The translations under genes and the position numbers were made by a program. This document shows positions 56,373-64,000 of a stretch of DNA of 64,000 nt, piece by piece (position 1 is the first letter of the stretch; every line of letters starts with the position of its first letter). The DNA is from Lactuca virosa (Eukaryota > Streptophyta > Magnoliopsida > Asterales > Asteraceae), in contig CAKMRJ010003334.1 of NCBI GenBank assembly GCA_928212115.1, positions 101,957,650 through 102,021,649 on the forward strand, given 5' to 3'. The notes below the pieces were generated by a model. The model was given only the letters and a program-made list of their open reading frames with translations. It had not been told where the DNA came from and did not search any database.

Positions 56373-56793
56373 CACACACACACTATTATCTTCCTTCCAC
56401 TCCCTATCTCTTTATTCTTTCTCTTCCATGTCTCTGTCTCTCACTTCATGGCAAAAATGGTATACGGTTCATGGCATTTTTGGTAGCAAAATGAGGTGGA
56501 GCTTGGCTAGAGCGTCCCCTTACCCTCCGAACTTAGTCCTTTTGATATTGATATCACGAAACACAAATGAGGTGTGTGCTATGCCAGCGTCACGTCATCA
56601 CCACACAAAATCACATTAGGTTGATATAGCCACTATTACACATCAATCTTCACTTTATCCCACTTATTTAAATAAAAAATATATTATTAAATGTATAGAG
56701 AGAGAAAGAGAAAAAAACATGTGATTGGCTATGATCACTTGTGTTGGTGCCCACATTCCACCACACCACAACCCACCACATTACACCGCCGTG
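56373..56793. other. Unclassified stretch between solo LTR and element G
   Basis: About 420 bp starting with the other half of the CA/CT microsatellite. No ORF with a recognisable domain. CCACACCACAACCCACCACA-like strings precede G. Confidence 0.5.
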
Positions 56794-57359
56794 TGTTAGG
56801 GCCAGGATCCCAGAATTACATTCAGGATCCTTAAACATACTTCAGGATCCTGATAATTATCATTTATTTTCCTAACATCTATAACAAAATATATTCTTCT
56901 TTATTTTTCTCACATGTGCAGAAATAGTGAGCCACAAACTTATTCTTAACGAAGAATAATCTTGACCAGGAAAAAGACCCCGAATACCAAGTCAAACAAC
57001 GTTCATATGCTGATTCTCGGAGGATCCCAGAATTATCAGACTTCTTGTTATTAGCATTAGACCATAAATAACACCTGTATTCATCACATTACACATACGA
57101 TTAGCTCATCTACGATACTTGTACTTACATTTACACATTCATCTCTGTAATCAACATTTTCAATCAATGAAATCATCAAGGCATGTGATCAATATCACCT
57201 CCCAAGGTTTTGTGTCGGTGATCCTAGCAAGGATCAAGGGCTTTCCTTGTAAACCACTTGTGTCACTTTGATCATCATTTTTTACTTGGTTTATCCCGAA
57301 CATCACAGCCTCTCATACAATTTGGTTGGGTTTCACTTGTGTAATTGTTAACCAAAACA
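56794..57359 (+). repeat. Element G 5' LTR
   Basis: 566 bp, TGTTAGGGCCAGG to AACCAAAACA, just before the primer site. Four GGATCC motifs lie in the first 240 bp. CATAAATA at 57063 may be the TATA box. The 3' partner is not in the window, so the left edge rests on TGTTA and context. Confidence 0.7.
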
Positions 57360-57360
57360 A

Positions 57361-57379
57361 TTTGGCGCTCACCATGAGG
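57361..57379 (+). other. Primer binding site of element G
   Basis: TTTGGCGCTCACCATGAGG, the TGGCGC-type site of Tat and Athila elements, unlike the initiator-Met sites of the other elements here. Confidence 0.75.
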
Positions 57380-57408
57380 CCGTGGTGTTCAAAATCTTTC
57401 GAAAAATC

Positions 57409-58610
57409 ATGTCTACACAATCGACCCTATCCACTTCCTCAATTCCTCCCATTTCCTCCAAAAACCTTCCACTGCCTCCAGCTGGAGATCCCATGAAAGC
57501 CTCAAAAGCAACGAAAAAAAACACCTCTCCGGTCGCTACCCAAGGACTCCATGATCCTCCCGTGCTCATTTGCAATAATGAAATCTTTTCTATGATGAAG
57601 AGACTGGAACGACAAGTTGCTCAACAGCAGGAGGAGAACAGGACAATTCTCATCACCCTCGATCTTGCAGCCCAAGATCCTGAACTTTGATAACACAGGA
57701 TCCTCAGCGACTCACCGTGAGATAGGATCCTTAATACCGGCCTCTACTCCCGTCTAGGGCGCAACTCCAAAAGAGCAAGTCCATGCGACCTAGGATCCCA
57801 GTGAAACCTTTGTTACTCCCAATAAAAAGGATCCTGGTAACCTCGTCAATAATAATATCTTTACCACTAACTCTATGGACCTTGATATAGGTTTAAGCCC
57901 GATCATGGCTAAGGAGCTTCAGCAATTAAGACAAATGATATCAAGCATGACTGGAGTAGTTCAACTTGTACCTGAAGTATCCCCCACAAGCCACATGATC
58001 TTAAGATTTGTTCTGGAAATAACTGATACCAAAGTCCCAATGCGTTTCCAGACCCCCATCATGAAGCCTTATGATGGGACTACAGATCCTAAGGAGCACG
58101 TGGCACCATACATGGAAAGGATGGAGATCATTCCCATCCCCGCTCACTTGAAAGAAGCTTGCCTATCCAAGGGTTTTGGTTCAACCCTCATAGGATCAAC
58201 ATTAAAATGGCTTCTTAACGTTCCTCCTTACTCTATTACTTCGTTATCTCACTTAGTTAGTTTTATTTAACAATCAACTTTCTTGTAGCAGAACATTCGA
58301 AAAAATCACTAGTGATCTTTATCGAGTGGTTCAGGATCTTAAGGAATCCCTTAGGACTTTTGTAAATAGGTTTGGCAGTTAAGCTCTGAGTATCCCCAAC
58401 ATTGACACGGCGACTGTAGTTAAAGCCTTTAAAATGGGCTTAAAGAAGGATTATCCTTTCTACGAAGACCTCGTAATGACTCCATGCAAAAGGATGGACA
58501 AAGTTAGGAGCATATCACTAAGGTTCATAAGACTCGAAGAAGACAAGGAGATCCAAAAGAGGAGCAACCCACCAAGCTCATACGATCACCCTAATAGGAA
58601 AGCCTAATCT
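57409..58610 (+). pseudogene. Element G: Gag
   Basis: 57409-57690 (MSTQSTLSTSS, a Pro-rich start, then ERQVAQQQEENRTI coiled coil), then 57875-58270 with IMKPYDGTTDPKEHVAPYMERMEI and LKEACLSKGFGSTLIGSTLKW, the Tat-type gag core (usually PKLEPYDGTTDPxEHL). 58290-58610 continues FGS, INIDTATVVKAFKMGLKKD across stops. Frame breaks near 57690, 58270 and 58380. Confidence 0.8.
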
Positions 58611-59300
58611 TTGGACCAAATATCCTATAAGTCAAAACCATATACCAAATCTGACCATCATAGGGTTAATGCCCGTGAAGATGAAGGAGAGGAAGAAGAC
58701 TTTCCTAAAATTACAGACTATTGTTTTTCTGTGGATATTTCAAGTGTAATATTTGCTATGCAGTATCTTGGAGACAAAGCAATATGGCCAAGAAAAGGAG
58801 AAAAATCCACCACTTGGAAGGACAAATCCAAATGGTGTGCGTATTATGAAGACTTCGGTCATATCACAGAGGATTACATAGCTCTCAAGAAGGAGATCAG
58901 CTACCTCTTAGGCAAAGGATACCTCAAAGAATCCTTGGAAGAAGAAAGGAGAGATCCAAAGAAAAAGATCAGGATCCTCAATGCTGATTGGTTTCAACGG
59001 CGAAACCAAACACATCATCGACGAGATAAAGCTACCTATCTACATAGAGGGGGTAAACTCCATGCAATGTTTTTGTGTAATTGATACGTTATACTCTTAC
59101 AATGTTATACTAGGTAGACCACTGATCCATGAAATGAAAGTTGTCCTATCGACATATCATCAGTGTGTGAAGATGCCTACCCCATGGGGGACAGTGAAGA
59201 TCATAGGAGATCAACAAGAATCCAAAGAATGCTACAAGACTTCGATGAAATCTTCGACGATACCACGACAAGAATAACAATTAAGGCAGGCGCACGAGAC
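58611..59300 (+). pseudogene. Element G: gag end and protease
   Basis: 58611-59084: KWCAYYEDFGHITEDYIALKKEI (the usual HxxxGHxTEDC knuckle-like motif, with Cys lost) and LGKGYLKES. 58981-59277: FVIDTLYSYNVILGRPLIHEM, the Tat protease end; the catalytic DSG upstream is not readable. The gag and protease frames overlap here through a frameshift. Confidence 0.75.
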
Positions 59301-60412
59301 GTACTGTAAACAAGAGAGCAAGACGTAAAAGAAGTGCCCCTAAACCTTGAGGATCCTGAAGCCAAAATTCTCATAGGATCCTCCATGCCTGAACAAATTG
59401 AACAAGATCTAATAAAATTCCTCAAAGATAGAAGCAAGACATTTACATGGAAGCACGAGGACATGACACTTATAGACAAAAATATAATAACACATAAACT
59501 TAACATTGTTCCATCTTTCAAACCAAGACACCAAAAGAGTAGGAAGTTCGCACCAGAGTGAAACCAAGTTATACAAGAAGAAGTAGAAAAAATTCTTAAA
59601 ACAGGAACGATCAAGAAGGTGAATTCCCAAAGTGTCTAGCTAATGTGTTCGTGGTACTAAAAAAGAATGGTAAGTGACGAATGTGTGTAGATTACACAGA
59701 TCTTAACAAGGCTTGTCCCAAGGATCCTTTCCCTCTATCACACATAGACTCCATGATAGACGCGATATCGGGTCTTCAATTATTAACATTCATGGATGCA
59801 TCAGCGAGATTCCAACAGATCCAGATGGAACCATCTGACCAAGAGGATACGGTGCAAAATACCAAAGGTTCAACATACCAAAAGATTCCAGGTATCTATT
59901 GTTATACTACCATGCCAGTTGGTCTTAAAAATGCAGGTGCAACATACCAAAGGCTAGTCAACAAGATGTTCAAAGAGAAACTGGGGGACACCATGGAAGT
60001 CTACATCGATGACATGGTGGTCAAGTCCAAGAAATCTAAAGATTACCTCAAGGATCTTGGAGAAGCCTTCGACATACTGGACGAATATAACACGAAGTTA
60101 AATCCCTCCAATTGTCACTTTGGAATGAAATCAGTTAAATTCCTTTGATACATGGTGACAAAAAGAGGAATTGAAGCAAGCCCAGAGAAAATCAAGGCCA
60201 TCCTCGATCTAAGATCACCATCCTTGACAAAATATATTCAAAGACTAACAGGAAGAGTGGCATCCCTAAACAGGTTCATCTCAAGATCCTCAGAAAGATG
60301 CAAGCCTTTCTACGACATCTTGAAGAAGAACAAAAGGTTCGAGTGGACCAAGGAACATGAAGATTCTTTCCAGGAACTTAAAAAATATTTAAGTTCAACA
60401 CTATATTGGTGA
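59301..60412 (+). pseudogene. Element G: reverse transcriptase
   Basis: 59334-59561 pre-RT (FLKDRSKTFTWKHEDM, HKLNIVPSFKPRHQKSRKFAPE), 59681-60148 MCVDYTDLNKACPKDPFPL, TFMDASARFQQI (first catalytic D), TMPVGLKNAGATYQRLVNKMF, EVYIDDMVVKSKK (YIDD) and LNPSNCHFGM. After a stop at 60146, MVTKRGIEASPEKIKAIL and the thumb continue to 60412. Stops at 59561 and near 59677 also break it. Confidence 0.9.
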
Positions 60413-60808
60413 AACCATTAGATGGGGAACCACTTCTTCTCTACCTTTCAGTATCCTCAAATGCGGTGAGTGTAGTATTGGCTAACGATCTTAACGGGGA
60501 CCAACATCCCATCTACTGTGTAAGTAAAAGTCTCTTGGATCCTGATACCAGGTACTCCCACCTTTAAAAACTTATACTTCCATTAGTAATTGCTTCTACT
60601 AAATTAAGACACTATTTTGAAACACATACTATAAATGTAAGAACTAATTATCCCATTAAGAATGTTATGAGAAAACTAGAAATGTCAGGTAGGATGGCAA
60701 AGTTGTCCATAAAATTAAGCACATATGACATAAAGTATGATACAAGATCCGCTATAATGTCTCAAGCATTGGTAGACTTTGTGGCTGACTTTAGTGATGA
60801 TCTATAAG
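60413..60808 (+). pseudogene. Element G: first, degenerate RNase H (connection domain)
   Basis: KPLDGEPLLLYLSVSSNAVSVVLAND: the catalytic aspartate of the usual YxDAS is replaced, as expected for the first RNase H of Tat elements. QHPIYCVSKSLLDPDTRYSHL is followed by a stop (60565-60567), then KLSIKLSTYDIKYDTRSAIMSQALVDFVADF. A stop at 60805-60807 ends it. Confidence 0.82.
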
Positions 60809-61461
60809 TTGACGTAGAAATAAAAGCCAAACAACTTCTAGAAGAAGAAAACATAGGAATATGGACATTATTCACAGATGGAGCATCAAACCAAAGAGGA
60901 ACTGGCCTACGGATCATACTAAAATCGCCACAGGGGGACATTCAATCTCAAACAATCAGTTGTAAATTCAATGCAACCAACAATGAGACACAATACGAGG
61001 CACTAATCATGGGATTGCAGTTAGCCAAGTATCTTCAAATCAAGGATCTTCAGGTATTCGTTGATTCTTTAGTATTGATTAACCATTTTAATAGATCCTA
61101 TGCAGTAAAAGAAGAAAGACTAGCAATATATCTCCAGATCCTTAAAATTTTAGCCTCAGAATTTGAAACATTTAACCTAAATCAGGTTCCTAGAGAAGAC
61201 AATGCTGAAGTAGTTGCTTTAGCCAATTTAGGATCTTCTCTTAGGATCCCGCCAGAAACCAATATCCCGATAATCCACGTGTTAATCCCAACAATTGAGG
61301 ATCCTGCCAAAAGAATAAAGGATCGCGACGACCACGAGGAAACTACCAACATCGCTACAATCAAAGATCTTGATCCTCAACTTCCTTATCAGGATCCTAA
61401 CATCGAGGATCCTTCCCCAACCACAAGATCTTGGATCCAACCTATTATGGAATACCTCTAG
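60809..61461 (+). pseudogene. Element G: second, archaeal-type RNase H
   Basis: IWTLFTDGASNQRGTGLRI (first D), NNETQYEALIMGLQLAKYL (E), LQVFVDSLVLINHFNRSY (D), LNQVPREDNAEVVALANLGS, where the family has ...ADALAxLAS; the last catalytic Asp reads Val. This acquired domain replaces the dead first RNase H in Tat elements. Here it too has lost a catalytic residue. An acidic linker to 61461 leads to integrase. Confidence 0.82.
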
Positions 61462-61539
61462 AATGGAACGATACCAAAAGATGAAAAAAAGCGACAAATC
61501 ATTTAGAACAAGAGTCTCAAGGTTTTTTATAATCCAATG

Positions 61540-62669
61540 AAAATTATATAAAAAATCTATGGTAGGTCCATATCTCAGATGCTTAGAAGATTATGAAGGT
61601 GCAGAAGTTCTAAAGGATATAAATGAAGGAGACTGTGGCAACCACACTGGGGGCAGATCCTTATGTTCCAAAGTACTGAGGACAAGATACTATTGGCCAA
61701 CCATGAAGAAATATTCCTTCCTTCATGCTCAAAAATGTGATGCTTGTCAAAGACAGAGCAACATCCTACATCAACCAGCAGAACGTCTACATCCCATCAT
61801 CTCCCTTTGGCCATTCATGAAGTAGGGGATGGATATAGTGGGCAAATTGTCGGTAGCTCCTAGAGGAAAAGTCTTCATGCTAGTGATGACCATCTACTTC
61901 TCGAAATGGATAAAATCCGAAGTTTTTGTTCAGGTAAAAAGACAAAGAGGTAGTCTCATTTGTTAAACACAATATCTTGACCAGGTTCAGGATCCCTGCT
62001 GAAATCATATGCGACAACGGATCCCAGTTCATAAGCAAGAGGACAAGACACTTTTGCACGAGTTGGGGAATCAAGATGATAATGTCCACTACTATTCACC
62101 CTCAAGCCAACGGTCAAGCAGAATCTAGCAACAAAATCATAGTCAATAATTTGAAGAAAAGGCTAGAGGAAAAGAAAGGAAGATGGGCAGAAGAACTTCA
62201 TTTCGTACTATGGGCAGATAGGACCACTTCCAAAGTAGCCACATATCAAACCCCATATTCCTTGGTGTTAGGAGCAGAAGCAATGATCCCCATAGAAATG
62301 GTGATCCCAAGAGCAAGATACCTACTTCAAAATCAAGAAAACAATGACAGGATCCTGGCCCAGGATCTTGATACTATTGATGAACTCATGGATCTTGCTA
62401 ATATTCGCATCGCTTCTCATCAACCGAGAATCACCAAGGCGTACAACAAATATATAAACATCAGAAGATTTCAAATAGGAGACTTAGTACTAAGGAAAAC
62501 ATTCCAAAACACCAAGGATCCTAGTACAGGTAAGCTGGCACCTAAATGGGAAGGACCGTATCTCATATATGTCGAAGAAGGAAATGGGGCATATTGTCTA
62601 GCTACCCTCGATGGAAATGTATTTCCAAGATCCTGGAATGCTATACATCTTAAAGCTTATTTTATGTAA
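61540..62669 (+). pseudogene. Element G: integrase
   Basis: 61559-61825: GPYLRCLEDYEGAEVLKDINEGDCGNHTGG (zinc His), LRTRYYWPTMKKYSFLHAQKCDACQRQSN (zinc Cys pair), a stop after WPFMK, then MDIVGKL (first D; stop and frame change follow). 61977-62669: IPAEIICDNGSQFIS (second D), TTIHPQANGQAESSNKI (E), ATYQTPYSLVLGAEAMIP and the C-terminal GDLVLRKTF, KLAPKWEGPYLIY, WNAIHLKAYFM. The last 230 residues are open. Confidence 0.9.
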
Positions 62670-63717
62670 GTAAGATTAGTCATTTTCCAACACACTCAAG
62701 GTACACATACTCTTTACCTTTTACCCTTTATTTTTATTACTATTTGCTCTCTTCAAATACCATTACTAACTTAAGCATTGGAAGGGCGTTGTACGCAGGA
62801 ACTCAAGGATCCTGATAGATAAGGATCCTGACACAAAGGGATCTTGACATACAAAGATCCTAACGTTTGAAGACCTTGGAACTTAAGAGTCCCATAGCTA
62901 CAATGTTCTATAATTTTTAATGCAACTAAGAATAGAGACCGATCATCTCTCCTACAAATAAGAGTACTTAATTCCCTCTAAGGTTTAAAGAGTTAATTAC
63001 CTCTTTCATACGAGTTAAGTTTTGTACACCTCTCTTGGACGCACGTTATCTAACTATGGGATGTGAATAAGGGGGTCATTTCACGCTACAGTGACTTGGC
63101 AACCCTCTTAATTCTGAACATAAGTTAGATCCTCAATTGCAAATACACGAGGTTTATAACATTTTCATGTTATCTCAAGTTGGATCTTCCCCAAAAAATA
63201 CACAAGGTTTATAACTTTTTCATGTTATATCAAGTTGGGATCTCCCCCATAAAACACATGAGATTTTTAACATTTTCATGTTATCTCAAGTTGGGATCTT
63301 CCCCAGAAAATAACTAAGGTTTATAACATTTTTTATGTTAACATACGATTTAGGATCCTCCCTAGTAATTTGTCAAGATTGGGATTTTCCCCTAAGGTTT
63401 TTCAACAATTATAATATTAAACGTATTGCTTGAAGATGTGATACTCCCCAGAAAATGTGAAAGACTTGTAGCACTATCATATTCCAAAAAAAAAGTTACC
63501 TTAGTTATTTTCCAATTAAGTTGTAGTCATTTCCAATTCATTCCTAATGTGGGATCCTCCCTGAAGTTTACTAAGTTGAAGACAATCAAGGATCCTCCTT
63601 GATGAACTCGTAAAGTACGGATCCTTACTTACACGAACTTGAGGATCCTATGGAACTAAGAGAATCGTAACTTTGCACTTCTCCTAAGGAAAAAGAAAGT
63701 GAATCCTAAAGGTCATG
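62670..63717 (+). other. Element G 3' untranslated region
   Basis: About 1.05 kb after integrase with no ORF. Contains GGATCC repeats near 62808 and 62822 and at 63353-63650, and a 55-56-bp tandem array (63141-63350). No purine tract or 3' LTR seen before the next LTR starts at 63718. Confidence 0.65.
63141..63350. repeat. Four tandem copies of a 55-56-bp unit in G
   Basis: GGTTTATAACATTTTCATG, then TTATCTCAAGTTGGGATC and TCCCCAnAAAATACAC; unit starts at about 63151, 63206, 63262 and 63318. Confidence 0.85.
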
Positions 63718-64000
63718 TGTCACACCCCGGCCGGTGGTGGAAATATCGAGTTGTGTAACTTCATTCTTGTATCATAGTTATCAAAAATATATTGAATAGT
63801 ACAAAAGAATTATTTTAAACTACGTACCTTTATTGATGATTGAAAGTTACATTATTCTTGTTTCCTAGTGATTATTATAAAGTATCTGAATTATCGCACA
63901 CGTCTTAACATATATATGTTCCTTATGAACAGAAAGGATAAAAGTAAAATTTCCCCTCTTCGAGAAACATTCCAGCTTATCAAGATCTCCAAAACACATG
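63718..64000 (-). repeat. Partial LTR running off the window
   Basis: TGTCACACCCCGGCC is the reverse complement of the end of the solo LTR at 53207, and the alignment continues for about 280 bp (GAACAGAAAGG, CAGCTT, AAAACACATG shared). Minus orientation, inserted in the 3' region of G. Whether it is solo or part of an element lies outside the window. Confidence 0.85.

Larger units (their letters stand above)
56794..63717 (+). mobile_element. Element G: Ty3/gypsy, Tat lineage (dual RNase H), 3' LTR outside window
   Basis: 5' LTR 56794-57359, primer site TTTGGCGCT at 57361, gag, protease, RT, degenerate RNase H, archaeal-type RNase H, integrase, long 3' region with tandem repeats. The TTTGGCGC primer site and second RNase H place it in the Tat branch of non-chromoviral gypsy elements. 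GGATCC occurs over 25 times across it. The 3' region is entered by another LTR at 63718. CCGTG (56789-56793) should be a target copy. Confidence 0.85.

Noticed and set aside
1..64000. Host protein-coding or tRNA genes
   Set aside because: Every longer open frame I could identify is retroelement gag or pol, or a shadow of it. tRNA-like strings are only primer sites of 11-13 bases.

Overview
Eukaryotic nuclear DNA from a plant, most likely an Asteraceae such as Lactuca. The plant call rests on plant-type LTR retrotransposons primed by initiator-Met tRNA (TGGTATCAGAGC), a Cassandra element carrying a 5S rRNA fragment, and a Sirevirus-type copia. The Asteraceae/lettuce call is inference from remembered family resemblance (for example ACTCGCCGAGT motifs). 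I see no host protein gene, tRNA gene, bacterial operon or CRISPR array. Nearly the whole window is a nested stack of LTR retrotransposons whose genes are almost all frameshifted or interrupted.

Layout: (A) a Ty3/gypsy chromovirus-like element on + enters from the left edge and ends at 12489. Its RT is split by (B), a 6.4 kb gag-only Ty3 element on - (794-7210, duplication GCTGT). A itself sits in the 3' ORF of a Sirevirus-like copia on - (S, 12490-22302). S lies in an LTR of another copia (X, minus; pieces at 22303-22339 and 30314-30848), which also received copia C (+, 22340-30313, duplication TTACA). X interrupts the integrase of a minus-strand gypsy element (E, 30849 to about 47416). E also carries a solo LTR in its gag zinc knuckle (34004-36523, duplication TGAAC) and copia D (-, 37817-45688, duplication GATTC) in its 5' part. 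Then come a Cassandra TRIM (about 47486-48021), a decayed Ale/Retrofit-like copia (F, 48022-53229) split by a solo LTR (50978-53207), an AT-rich non-coding stretch, a solo LTR inserted in a CA microsatellite (54523-56372), a Tat-lineage gypsy with two RNase H domains (G, 56794-63717), and the start of one more LTR (63718-64000).

How it works together: each element has or had its own LTR promoter, tRNA primer site, gag, pol and polypurine tract, and most are now dead. The most notable signals are an apparent leader intron running from the LTR to the gag start in both C and D; a different clustered palindromic motif in each family (AGGATCCT in G, TTCACGTCGTGAA in B, TCCGGA in S, CTCGACGAG in C/D, GTACGC/GCGTAC in E); repeated near-palindromic hairpin candidates in the C/D leaders; a duplication that creates an upstream ORF over the S gag start; and a Cassandra LTR whose 5S A box was overwritten by its own LTR sequence.
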